From Caprella mutica (taxonomy: Eukaryota; Arthropoda; Malacostraca; Amphipoda; Caprellidae): DNA of 64,000 nt. This document shows, piece by piece, positions 22,651 through 33,955 of this stretch. The notes beneath the pieces were generated by a model that worked only from the letters and a program-made list of their open reading frames with translations, was not told the origin of the DNA and made no database searches. The DNA lies in contig CANNZV010002559.1 of NCBI GenBank assembly GCA_947561585.1, forward strand, positions 1 to 64,000, read 5' to 3'. Position numbers and translations under genes: made by a program. Positions within the stretch are counted from its first letter, which is position 1; each line of letters begins with the position of its first letter.

Positions 22651-25600
22651 CTGAAGTAGAAAAATGGAATTATTAATTTAAGTTATATGATGTCTGTTAT
22701 TACCTCAGTGATAATATTCATTATTAAAAGTGCAATTAAATGCAAAATTTAAATAAGTACTTTTAGTGCACCGTTTCGATTTTGCTAGCAATATTTAAGA
22801 CCTGCCGGCGCGAAAAACCCACCTAAAACAAGATATTTCTGACATAAAATTATACCAATTTGAAATAGCGCAATTGCTTCTTAAAGCACGAGAATTCAAT
22901 CTTCTCCCCGATTTAAATAAGAGAAAACAGCATAACCGTTTTCCGATAATAATGCTGACCATTTTGGCACATGTGCTATTTTCAGCCTCTGTCATCGGAT
23001 GGGTGGCTTTTTCGCGCAGGAGGGTCTTAAAAACACTCCGAATTTTGTACTTTAGGACAGGCCTAAAAAATAAATTTATTAAAAAGGTGATTCGTTTATA
23101 AAATATTCAAATATTACATGTTGATTCTTTCTGGTAGTCTAAGATTCTCATTTGCATGGCATTGTCTTTCATCATAATTTATACGATTGGCCGAACAGAA
23201 AAAATGTAGTTCTAAAAAAATTAATGGTCGCTCATCTGCATCATATATAAAAAGCATTCAATGGTATTTTGCATTAACTCACGTTTCATTTGGTTAGTCT
23301 GTTTTTGAGAGTCCATTCTTATATCTGGATTTGTCCCATCAATCGGTCTGTAACGATTCAATAATTGTATAACAGGTAAATTTTTCGTGTAATCTCTCAA
23401 AAAAAAACTAATTAATTTTACATTTGAAGGTTAAAGGGTTCTCCTGTTTCTTGACTTCTAAGGATGGTTTATTCTATAAGATAAACAAAATTCAAGCAAT
23501 TGTTTTTATGTTTTATTGTTTTGTTATTTCATTACAATTACAAACCTTTTTTTGAATGACTGTTGATCAAATTTACCGTATTAGGATTCTCTAAGGTTCA
23601 GTGGGTAGTATTTACAGTTTTAATAAATTGTTTGGATTCAATTTAACGCAAAATTTTAAGAATAATATTAATTGATACATTATTGTAGTGGTTATTTTTT
23701 CATATTTAATAATAATATTCATTCCATATTTACAATGCTATAAAAGTAACGAATCAATAATTTGATTTTTTTCTATAGTAAGGACAAGAAGCTGAATTAT
23801 TTTCACTTCCGATTTCTTAACTAATTTACACCTTTTGGTCCGGTCAGAGAAAAGTCTCTTTAATGATTGATTCGAAATCATATTTCAAGACTGGAAGTAA
23901 ATTAATTAGCTAATAAATACCTTTGATCAGGGTACATTCGTCCCTCAGCATTCTGAACACTTCTTGTTTCCGTTCTACTAGGAGGATAATTATTTTCCAT
24001 ATCTTTGACGAAAGCTTCGTTAGTAGAACCAATTTCTGAACCATCTCTTAATGATGACTAGTGAGGAAGAAAATATTAATTTTAAACATTCAATTATAGT
24101 GGAAAATAAATTGAAATATGCGCATACAATATGTTTGTGATCAACGTTGATTTATTCTGAATGTCAATTCTTAATAATACATTATTGAGTATTGTAAATT
24201 TTTTTTTCTCAAATCGTTTTCCCTTCACATCACATTGCTCATAGGACCTCCTGGAGCACCACCGCGACTTTGAAAAAAATGTATAATATATGTCACTCAT
24301 TTTACTTACATTTTGTCCTTTCAAGCTATCGTTGGTTTTCATTTCAGGTTTTGGTTTTTTTAACTTTTTATTCTTCTTGGTTGTCATTACTAAAGCAACA
24401 GTTAGTCCAACTATTGCAAGGAAAAATAGTGAACCAACCACAGAGACGACAATAATGGCAGTTTCCTTGCTATGGGCTTCTTCTTTTGCTTTTGTCACAA
24501 TCTCTTTGCTCGATTCGACGTTCTACAAGAAAACAATTAGTATCAATATCAGTGTGTATCATGTTCATTTGCAGATTTTAAATTATGAGTTTCCACTTAT
24601 TAAGAATTTTTTTGATAATGACTAAAATGAGTTAGGTATATATTTATTTCCAGAAATTCAAAATTTCCCAAAAACTCGAACTCCAAAAATTTAAAAAGAA
24701 ATTAAATAACTTAAAGATAAAGTCAACCCATTTAGCATATTTTATAATTGTAATCGATATATAAACATTTTTATGTGTTTATATGAAATGATTCGGCTTA
24801 AATCACCATAATAGTATTTTTTATTTACACCTACCTATTAATGAAATAGTGTTAAATAATGTGAAATATATCCCTTAAACACTTTAAAATTCCAAATAAT
24901 GCAATTGTGAACGAAATGTCCGTTGGATGGAATGTCCGTTGGACGGAATGTCCGTTGGACGGAATGTCCGTGGATGGAAAGTCCTGGCTCCGAGAGAAGA
25001 TATTACAACTCTCATGATGACTCTTTTAATTATAATGATTTCATAATATAAAATCGTTTAACAATATTTTTGTAAAGAAAAAATTTGGAATGTACTCCAA
25101 TTTTAGCAATTTGATAATATCCCATGCAATTTACTTGATCCACTTTTTGAGTTACAAAGTGTTCCAAATACTGAATTGTTAATTTATTTATCAATTATTA
25201 TTATTTTCCCTCAAATTCTTGCATTAAATACTCCTTATTAAGTTCTTCATTGTTCACCAGACCTCTGTAAGTGTGGGATTCAATGACAATAACCCTCTGT
25301 GCGAAAAAAAAACCCGCGATCAAATACCCAGTGCAAAATACCCCCGGACAAAAAAAAAAAACCCTGGCAGTGAAACCCCCTGGACAAATACCCCCGGACA
25401 AAACCCCCCAAGCCAAAAAACTCCGGTGAAAAAAACGGTCTATTTAAATAGCATAATTCATTTTTATTAAAATATTCAACATTATTCAATGTGAACCAAT
25501 AATTATTATATTTTGTTCGAAAATATGACAATTTTTAGCAAAATAAGGTATACAGCAAAACCTCGTCTTAGACCAGCCTCCTAGTAGACAACCCTCATAT

Positions 25601-28600
25601 TATACAAGAAAAAAATAGACCAAGAAATTTTTATAGACCAAGAAATTTTTGAAACTGTACAGGAAAAAACAAACCTCGTACTAGACAAAACACAATTTTT
25701 GTCACCTGACAGTTATTCTAGGGTGAGTATTAGAAAGAGTAATAATTACAATACTGTTTTGAAGAGAATTCTCTAATTTTAATGATGTATTATATTTATT
25801 TATGCTGTTTTTGGATAAAACATAAGGCAAAATCGGTTTCAGATTTAATGGTGTGCTAAGAAAAAATGGATATGAAAAGTTTTTGAAAACTAGATACAGT
25901 GAAGACTATTATAATTTCATAAAATGATACTTTAATAGAAAAAAATATTATATTCATTTAAATTGAAACAAAAAAATATCATACTGTTTCTAAATGTGTT
26001 TCCCTTCAAACTTAGTATGTTAGTCAGCATTAATTTGGCATTAAAGTGATCATAAACAAATAGATCTATCGAAATATTAAAGTCACCGCTTCACTTTTAG
26101 AGAAAACGATTTTGGTCTAGCAGAAAACTACTGAAGTGAGTTTCTTACTAGACCAAACAAACTTGGAACGCAACTCTGGTCTACTGCGAGGTTTTGCTGT
26201 ACCTATTTTATAGTAAAAAAGACAAAGTATACATTTTGTCACTATCAACCCCTCCCCCAAACCGGACAGCTAACCTAACCTAAAGGGGTGCTATATCTCT
26301 TGATATTTGTAACATATAGTAATTTTATTAATAAAAAAATAATGAAAATTAATAAAAATGAATTAGGCTATTTATATCAACTGGGTTTTTTACACCGGAT
26401 TTTTTGCTCGTTTTTTTTTGTCTGGGGGTTTATGCACGTTTTTTTGTCCGGGGGGTATTTTGCACGGGGAGTATTTGACCGCGGTTATTTTTGCACGGGG
26501 GTTATTGTCCAGTCACCTGTTGAAAGATATGACTCTAAATAGAAAAAGTAATAGTTGTGACATATCAGCAAGCATCATAAGAAAATGAGATGTGTTCACT
26601 TGGCAGAAACTCTCTGATATCTCTCTACCTAATCATCTTGCAGTCAAAACAGTACTACATGAGATTGGTTTTAAAAATGATAGACACTTGGTTATTACAA
26701 ATTCTTAGTTGCTCTATAGAAGACACTCTACAAGAAAGACGATTTCCACAAAATTTCACAAGAAAGACAATTTGCACCACAAAATTTCAGAAGAAGGACA
26801 ATTTACTCCACAAAATTCCACAATAAAGACAATTTGCGTCATGCTCCATTCAAGATGGCAGTAGCCAATGATTTATAAAGAAATGGAAGCATGGAATTCA
26901 CACACGTTCATGACAGGCCGTCATCAGAAAACAAACCATAAATATCAGTAGGCCACATACTAGTATGCTATTATCAGTTTCGACAATATATTGGACACTT
27001 TCCAATACTTGAAGAAAACAGAAAGAGATGCAAGAACAGTAGCTGCACTTCTAAATCAAGATTCGTGTGCGATAAATGCTAGGTGAATCTTTCAATAACG
27101 ATAACTTCGAATTGTTTCTCAGAAATCCATGGACATTAAAAATATTATACTTGTACCTAATGAAATACTTAAGGTTCAATTAACTGCTCTATATTTATGC
27201 TATTGACAAAAAATATTTTTGCATTATAATTTATTCCTAAAGGTAAACTATTTATTACTCAATTATTATCTATTTTACAAAGGAAATATATTGTATATAT
27301 ATAGTTCTAATGGAAAGTAATACTTTATACTATTTTCTATATCATTTTTTTGTGTTACTATTTTATTGACAATACCAAATGTTTTTCTAATTCAATTTAT
27401 TCTGATCATTTATATTCTTTCATTTACCTCTTGTTATTTCATTCTTTTAGTTATAAAATACTAACATAAGGTTAGTATAGACCACAAAGGGCTTGCTTCT
27501 CTCATCACTAAAGTCTTTATTCATATTATTTATGCTCTTCCAGTGAGTGCAATGTGGGTATAAGACTGTGTCAGATGAGGTCAGGAGAGTGTTTTTTGGG
27601 ATGTTAAAATTATTATTATCTAAATAACCAATTTTTATGACTCCGGCAAATTCTTTTCATTGGTTCTAGGAAAATAAGGTCTCAGAAAACACGATCTCGA
27701 AATTTTCGGTCAGGGAACTTTTGGTCTAAGGTATAAATAAGACTTATAAGTTAGATGTAAAGGGAGAGGAGCGAACTTCGAAACCCCTTGCCAGATCATT
27801 TAACAATCATATAGTTTGCAGTAAAGCAAATAGCGGATACAACAAACTAGATAACGGCCATTAAATGTTTAGAGTCCATTTATAATTCCGTGAACGAAAT
27901 TTCCATGACCAAATTAGAAAATGTAAATGTAAACAACTTTCTATTTTCAAAACTGTTCGTGAATGTAATAGTTCATAGGTCGAATTCAGAGAAATCTCTC
28001 CATTTAAATTAGAATGGATTTGTTTTAATGGAAAAATATCGTCTTTGAATATTAAATATATTTATAATATTAAAATATTTATTAAGTTAAGTTTAACCAA
28101 TTTTTCCTAGTGATTATAAAATATTCAACTTTTTTAGAAAATGAAAATAAATTTTATCTACCTTTATAACTCTTTGATACATAAAAAATAGTGATATCAG
28201 AGTAAAATCTTTACCTGAATGACATGAAAAGGATAACTACCTAGGCTTGAGATTCTTTATAGCATTAACAAGTGTAAAATGTAGTATATATTTAAATATA
28301 TTTATTGTTTAACTAGGTGATAATAGATGAGTGCATGTTTATGTTTTCAAAAAAATATTTATTTATTAATAATTCTTGTTGTTTTGTCTAATGGTGTTTA
28401 ATAAGTAATGACTAAAACCTAATCAATATTGGGTCAATAAATTGAAGAGGCTATATAGTATACACTCTACCATTTTCACTAGGTATTGTAATTATAATCA
28501 AAGTTTCAGAACAAAACTCACCTCAATTTTTTGAGAGAATTCATCATCATCTTCAACATATTCTAATAGATCATCCTTAGGATCATCTTCAATAGTGCTA

Positions 28601-31600
28601 ATAATATCTTCTTGAATCTCCATATCATCTGCTTGATTTTCGTTAATTGCCCCTGCAGCAATTTCATTCGTGATTCTATCAACTTCATTAAATGCTGTCT
28701 CTAGCTGCAAGCATTGCAAACACCGTGTTTCGATTTTATGTTTCTTTTCATTTAATGTCTTAGTTTCTTCTGCTACATCATTTTCATTGACCATAATCTG
28801 ATATATCTCTCCAATACTTTGATCCACAAATATTTCTGCATAATCATCTAGAATATTGGCTGAATCAGTATCATTTGCAGTCGTGGGTTCAGTAGTTGCA
28901 GGTTTAGTGACAGTTGTTGGATTGGCTTGATATTCAATACTCTTCAGAGATATTATAATATTGGCTAAACTTTCCTCTACTCGGACAAGAATTTCTTCCT
29001 CACTTGATCCACTTACATCTGTAATAAATTAAATCAATGCATTATTAGAAATGTATACTAGTGTTAATTAAGCAACAGTGGCAGTTATATCTTTCATCGG
29101 AATTTAACGTTGTGGTTTATTTTAATGCGTTTATACCTGAAGTGAACCGGTCGATACTCTAAAACGTTTCAGTTTGGTACATTCAGTTAGCAAAACAATA
29201 ATAAATTTGAGATCTGAGACTGAATTAAACTATTAGGAGGTAATTGCTATTGGTAATCGAAATCTGTGAGATTATAATGAAAATAATATAAATTATACAA
29301 TTGTTTCAAGTTACATAGATTCAATATATCACTATTCGTGTAGTGTATTACTATAAAAATATATTTGAATTATATAAACAAATTTTAACTACATAGTATC
29401 AGTTTATAAATTTTTCATTCAAGTTGCAGTTTCTTGAATAGGTACATTTACAATTTTTTTTGAATTGGCCAACAATTACGTTGATTTGCTTTACTTATCT
29501 TTAACTTAATATAAAGACCAGAGTGTGAAATAGTGAGAGATCAATATACAGGGTGACCCACAAAAAAGCGCACCCAACTTTAAATTTGCCTATCTCAACA
29601 ACTATTGAAGTTACAGTTGTTATCTAGAATCATTTTGATTGTTAAACTCTTCTCCATCTACAGTTAAATTTTCATAAAGTTTTAATCATTTTCGTTATTT
29701 AGATAGGTGGTGCAAGTGGTCAGAAAACGGACAATGAAGTAAGTTCAAACAGTAAAAAAATCTTTATTAGACAAAATATCTAGAATAAAATCAGATTTAT
29801 TTCAAGGTTTTGAGAATATTCCCTTTATAAAATATTGACAAAAAAAAATTAAGGCACAAGTATAAATTTTAACAGCTAGGGTCGTTCAGGTCGCAAGAAG
29901 ACAGTACGATCTGAAGACAAAATAAATTTTGTTCATTAAATTCAAACTTGTGTCTTCATTTTTGTACTTAAACACTTATCTCCAGATTGTAAATATTTTA
30001 TAAAATGAACAGTTATATGAGTATTCTTAAAACCTATAATTAAATCTGTTTATATTGATTATTTTGTGTAATAAAGATATCTTTAATGTTTGAACTTACT
30101 TCATTTTCCGTTTTCTGACCATACGTACCACCCATCAATGAAGTCGTTGTTATATTCACAAAAATGATCAAAACTTTATGAAAATTTAACATGTGGATGG
30201 TGATGTGTTCAACAGACAAAATGATACTTAAAAAAAATTGTTGAAATATACGAATTTAAAGTTGGATACACTTTTTGTGGGTAACCCTGTATTAAGTAAT
30301 AATATAACATTAACAATTACTAACTGTATGATTGATATTGCACAAAACTATAATTCGATTTTTTTTTAAATATCAATTTAAATATTATCGGCTCAGTAAT
30401 AAATCCGAATATTAATCAAGGTTTATCTTAATAAAATAGACTGTATTCCATCTTAAGACACTTTAGGAAAGTTTAGGAAAGTTTAGGAAAAAACACTCAT
30501 GCTTGGTTCATATTTGATTAATTGATATCTACCGATTATCATTTTAAGATTCAATTTACACTGTATTACGCAAGGTACTGTGAGATACAAAAAAAAAATC
30601 TTCATTTATATAGCAATAAACTTAAAAGTTTGTTTATGAATGTCAGTCATAATTTTGGATAAAGACTGTATCTTGGATGTGCTAGGATTTGCATTTTACA
30701 TAAATATGATGACAATATAACATAAATCTACATTTACCTGCTGTAACCTTTAGTTGAAAATATGTTAGTACATATCACAATATGTAATTTGTATCATTAT
30801 TTTTTTATATGTTAATGATAGCAAAAAATGATGATATCACTAATATTCTATACATGTAATTCGACGTCGGCCGATCTGTGCAATCTTTTGATCGCGCTGC
30901 AGACATCAATAGGTAGTGCAACCATCAATCGAATAGCAAATAAATAAACATGTATGGCATAGTTAATCTGGAAAAAAAATCCTAAAATTACTATAGTATA
31001 GATGAGAGAAATGAAATGAATATATTTTAGGACACACTCAGCTATTATAATGACTATTTTTTACCGACTTTAAAACACTTTTTTTTTTGAGCTATAAAAA
31101 AATTATGGCACTTTTTCGACTACTTTCGTTAGAACTATAAATCCAGGCTCTTGTGATTATATAGAGATCGTGGTATGTGGATAGATGTTATATTAGGAAT
31201 TTCCATCTCCGCTTAAATTGAACGGAGTCCTATAAATAATTAAATAATTGGTAAGGTTAGCGAAGCCATATTTAGATTTCGTTGTGGGGGCTGTGTGAGT
31301 TTGTCCCCCACAATCAACTTTGATATTATTGACAAATGAATATTTCAATGATATTTCAATGAATCTTTGATATATCCTGTAACGTGCAGCGTAATAGATT
31401 GATAGTTGCATTATTTATCAATGTGTGCACTAAAGAGTAATGATGTATCCATAGGTGGCGCAGTGATCAACCGATAGCACATATCGACCGAAAGTGCATA
31501 ACATATATATTAATAACGTCAGATCATAATTATTCAATATTGGAATTTACAATTAAGAAAATAGTCATATCAGCGATATACTTCCACGACCACCATCACT

Positions 31601-31735
31601 TCTATTAAACTTAGATGGAAAGAAACAGCATCTCAGGACGAAACCTTATACTGATATTATTTATCTTATATACTCACAATGAAAATTCGATGCCAGTAAA
31701 ACTGACATCACCAAAATTAAGCCAACAGCACGCAT
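22310..31735 (-). CDS. Gene 2: mucin-like single-pass membrane protein, paralogue B (complete)
   Basis: Six exons join in frame on the minus strand: 31735-31678, 29018-28522, 24522-24310, 24057-23921, 23347-23283 and 22650-22310, giving 436 residues. All introns are GT-AG. The product has a signal peptide (MRAVGLILVMSVLLAS), a helical segment (SSEEEILVRVEESLANI), a short Thr-rich linker (about residues 54-70), a CLQC-containing acidic block, a membrane span at about 206-231, a KKNKKLKK stop-transfer run and a Pro/Arg-rich tail ending RRPYGPEDLY. It is the convergent paralogue of gene 1, with the same exon phases. The mucin array of gene 1 is absent. No known family recognised; a cell-surface adhesion, receptor or matrix role would be speculation. 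Confidence 0.85.
22795..23030. mobile_element. MITE flanked by TTAA in gene 2 intron 5
   Basis: The ends are inverted: GACCTGCCGGCGCGAAAAA and a mirrored ctttttcgcgcaggagggtc, directly bounded by TTAA on both sides. A TTAA target is typical of piggyBac-type transposition. The element is more GC-rich at the ends than its surroundings. No coding function. Confidence 0.6.
23283..23347 (-). CDS. Gene 2 exon 5: short tail exon
   Basis: The acceptor is aatcgttacag and the donor AAAC|GTGAGT; phase goes from 2 to 1. It encodes PIDGTNPDIRMDSQKQTNQM. It is homologous to gene 1 exon 5 by position, phase and the split Arg codon. Confidence 0.75.
23921..24057 (-). CDS. Gene 2 exon 4: tail segment
   Basis: The acceptor is cttcctcactag and the donor AAAG|GTATTT; phase goes from 0 to 2. 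It encodes SSLRDGSEIGSTNEAFVKDM and ends NAEGRMYPDQR. The long acidic run of gene 1 exon 4 is missing. Confidence 0.8.
24310..24522 (-). CDS. Gene 2 exon 3: transmembrane exon
   Basis: The acceptor is ttttcttgtag and the donor AAT|GTAAGT; phase is 0 at both ends. It encodes a charged linker, a hydrophobic span (TAIIVVSVVGSLFFLAIVG then LTVALVM), KKNKKLKKPK and NDSLKGQN. Same layout as gene 1 exon 3. Confidence 0.9.
24720..25010 (-). repeat. Repeat end with tandem gtccgttggacggaat words, copy 2
   Basis: This is the inverted counterpart of 12000-12262. At 24915-24985 it has four tandem words of about 16 bp of the type gtccgttggacggaat. It lies in gene 2 intron 2. Confidence 0.65.
25270..26518. 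mobile_element. Foldback element with aaatacccccgg words
   Basis: The left arm (25283-25480) has repeated words such as acaaatacccccgg and gacaataaccc. The right arm (26290-26515) carries their inverse (ccggggggtatttt, gggttattgtcc). Inverted similarity extends inward through ttcatttttattaaaat. The right end reads GTCCAGTCACC; I saw no clear target duplication. It sits in gene 2 intron 2. Confidence 0.65.
25551..26201. mobile_element. pogo/Tigger-like MITE nested in the foldback element
   Basis: The ends are TACAGCAAAACCTCG and its inverse CGAGGTTTTGCTGTA, flanked by TA. Inverted similarity continues through agaccagnnt. The terminal motif resembles pogo-family elements (known type CAGTAAAACCTCG). 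No transposase frame. Confidence 0.75.
26690..26850 (+). repeat. Short tandem repeat with agaaagacaatttgc units
   Basis: Three to four imperfect units of about 30 bp contain caagaaagacaatttgcacc and acaaaatttc. The short open frame over it is a by-product. The surrounding 26.5-27.2 kb looks like a decayed element without identifiable protein homology. Confidence 0.5.
27640..27990. repeat. Decayed repeat related to the 57.5-kb MITE interior
   Basis: The block around ccccttgccagatcattt, acaatcatatagtttgcag and ggatacaacaaacta matches 57510-57590 and 60950-61005 in diverged form. It links the left and right parts of the window as one genome. Confidence 0.6.
28522..29018 (-). CDS. Gene 2 exon 2: ectodomain
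   Basis: The acceptor is atttattacag and the donor GAG|GTGAGT; phase goes from 1 to 0. It encodes the helical segment, a short linker (NPTTVTKPATTEPTT), then a block with CLQCLQLETAFNEVD, ANEIAAGAI-like text shared with gene 1 (TNEIAAGAINENQADDME) and FSQKIE. Alignment with gene 1 exon 2 is clear at both ends. Confidence 0.9.
29547..30291. mobile_element. Palindromic mariner-like MITE in gene 2 intron 1
   Basis: The ends read TACAGGGTGACCCACAAAAA and a mirrored tttttgtgggtaaccctgta, with TA at the borders. The arms stay inverted for about 200 bp, including ttcattgtccgttttctgacc-like text. No transposase remains. Confidence 0.8.
30861..31497. mobile_element. MITE in gene 2 intron 1
   Basis: The left end (tcgacgtcggccgatctgtg, then ttgatcgcgctgc) is the inverse of the right end (gcgcagtgatcaa, then cacatatcgaccgaaa). 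Terminal similarity is about 45 bp with mismatches. Superfamily not determined. Confidence 0.5.
31678..31735 (-). CDS. Gene 2 exon 1: signal peptide exon
   Basis: ATG at 31735-31733 opens a frame reading MRAVGLILVMSVLLASNFH, a typical signal peptide. The exon ends at a strong donor (CATT|GTGAGTA) in phase 1, exactly what exon 2 requires. Joining gives HYVSGSSEEE. The upstream 100 bp has TATATTCAGTT, a possible initiator, and a short upstream ATG frame; these are suggestive only. Confidence 0.75.
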
Positions 31736-32183
31736 TTTCTAACTTAAAAATCCCCAGATATCAACTACTCGGACACCATGAAGTTGCTGATGCACAGAGA
31801 ATAACTGAATATAACACTCCGCTAGAATAAGAGTATCAGTGACTAATCTTATCGGTAAGGATGTTATCTTATGACACTATCTATTCGTGACAGTAGATAA
31901 ATTGTGTATAAAGATAATGATCAATATACTGAATTCATTGGAGAGAATTGAAATGTTTTGAAACTATTTTATTTAGTTGATATTTTTCCATTAAACACAA
32001 TAACAATTAGCTGTTGTATTACGAATTCTACATTCTTCTTTTTTTATCAACAATTTTTTCATCAATGAATGTTATTCTTACATTGTAAATTGTATAATAA
32101 CAATTCTCATATGAAATACTTCTGTTTGATTTACAGTATTTTAAGAGAAGCTAGGGTTTTTATTGATTAACATACGTTTTAAC

Positions 32184-33372
32184 GGTACACGGAAAACTGC
32201 CAGGCGGAAAACTGCCGAAGCGGAAACATGCCAGGCGGAAAACTGCCAAGCGGAAAACTGCCAGTCACTTATTGGCAATTTATTTATTTTTTAATTTTGA
32301 TAAACACATTCTAAGAACATTCTAATTCATAAAAAAAACATCGTTAGCCATTCTTCATGTGATTAAGGAGACATTCATTTTTTACATTTATAAATAAAGT
32401 ATATAGATTATTGGATTACTTATTATTCAATGGAAAATAGTATTTCAACAAAGCTACTTTATTAAACACACAGCAAACCAAATTAAGTACACACAAATAA
32501 ATTATAATTACCATTTTTAACTTATTTTTTAAATCATGTACATTTCAAAAACATGTAGATATTTATATATATCTATATAAAATTTTATATGTTTATAAGA
32601 TTTATAATTTATATCTTGTATATTATAAATTAAGTGAATGTTAAATCACTTTTATGTATGTTCAATATTTATTACATTTACAATTTTATTCTCCATAGCA
32701 TCAACACCTTCATTTTTACAATTTTCATTTATATGTAGAAGTATTATTAATTTATATGCAATCCAATTCGAACGAGTGAAATTGTCATAGAATTAGGTTG
32801 GTAATATCAGTTTGATAATCATAGGTGTTGTGTTGCAAATTATAAATATTTCACGAAAATCGATCGAATTTGTTATATAATGAGTTCAAGCGAATATTAA
32901 GCTTGAAGGTTTGTTCAGTTATCAAATTATAAACTAAAATGAAATGATTAGACACTAAACCCGTTATGAAATGATAATTTAGAGATGAGTTGTGTAAACA
33001 AAGAAATTACACTCTGTTCCTAATATATACAATCATATCATTGTTTCTTCTTCTTTTAGTATTTTCTATGAAAGGATTTATTTTTTAATTTATATCATGT
33101 ATTTGATTTTTACTGTAATATTTTTATACTAATATATTTAACGTATTTTTCTAATGAAGAAAAACTATGTTTTTGTTTTGTATACTAAGTAAAAATGATT
33201 GTTCCCTTAACTCCTTTTAACTAAGAGCGAACGTTGTTTTTTATAAATCAAAATGTTATTACTAACTAAAGTCATTAAATTCAGTAAGTGACTGTCAGTT
33301 TTCCGCCAGGCAGTTTTCCGCCTGGCAGTTTTCCGCTTCAGCAGTTTTCCGCCTGGCAGTTTTCCGGACACC
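32184..33372. mobile_element. Foldback element with gcggaaaactgcca words and 8-bp target duplication
   Basis: The left end (32184-32275) has five tandem words of the type gcggaaaactgccag; the right end (33290-33372) has the inverse. Termini read GGTACACGG and, inverted, GGTGTCCGG. GTTTTAAC flanks both ends exactly (32176-32183 and 33373-33380). The AT-rich interior of about 1 kb has no coding frame. The 8-bp duplication would suit hAT- or P-type transposition, but the terminus is not a usual hAT one. Confidence 0.8.
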
Positions 33373-33697
33373 GTTTTAACAATAGTCTGATAGATGTCGT
33401 TACAACTGTAATGTTCACAAATATCTGCTTATTTTTGTAAACAAATCAATAATATCATGATTGAAACTAGAATGTATGATAAGAAATATAACGTCGCATG
33501 TATATTGTGTATAGTCTATGAACTAGTGGCTCATAATCCTTCGTAAGTGCTTGCTAATATTTCATTGTTTTCTTCTTTTAAAGTATATATAAAACTTATG
33601 GTCTTAAGACGGGATTCAACTGAGGCATTATCTTGGCAACACCCAGCATGGCCTCACGGGCACAATGTGATTCAACCAGTAGAACAGAAGGCAACGT

Positions 33698-33724
33698 GTA
33701 GCATGCGGCTTCGCAGCATGCTAC
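33698..33724. other. GC-rich hairpin within an anomalous patch
   Basis: GTAGCATGC and GCATGCTAC form a 9-bp perfect stem around ggcttcgca. It lies in a patch at 33626-33812 that is clearly less AT-rich than its neighbours. The patch has weak inverted ends (ggcaacac and gtgttgcc), so it may be a small MITE. Confidence 0.45.
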
Positions 33725-33955
33725 ATGCGTCAAGATTTAGCTTGTTGCCTTTAGCGTTGAGTGGCTTCCCACAATTACTGGTGGGAAGGATTTTGTGTTG
33801 CCGGCACCAATGAAAATTGTTAAACTATTGATTATAGAAACAAATGTAAAAAGATGTCATAAACTCTCATACAACTATTTGCAATAAAAGTTTTTTTTCG
33901 GTTTCGTGATTTATCGTGATGGCAAAATATTATGTAAGTTATGCCAAATTTGTTT

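Noticed and set aside
24915..24985. CRISPR-like array of short direct repeats
   Set aside because: Words are contiguous without unique spacers and the DNA is eukaryotic; it is a tandem word array at a transposon end.
33547..33813. 88-codon open frame across the GC-rich patch
   Set aside because: No start context, splice support or similarity; it runs through the hairpin.
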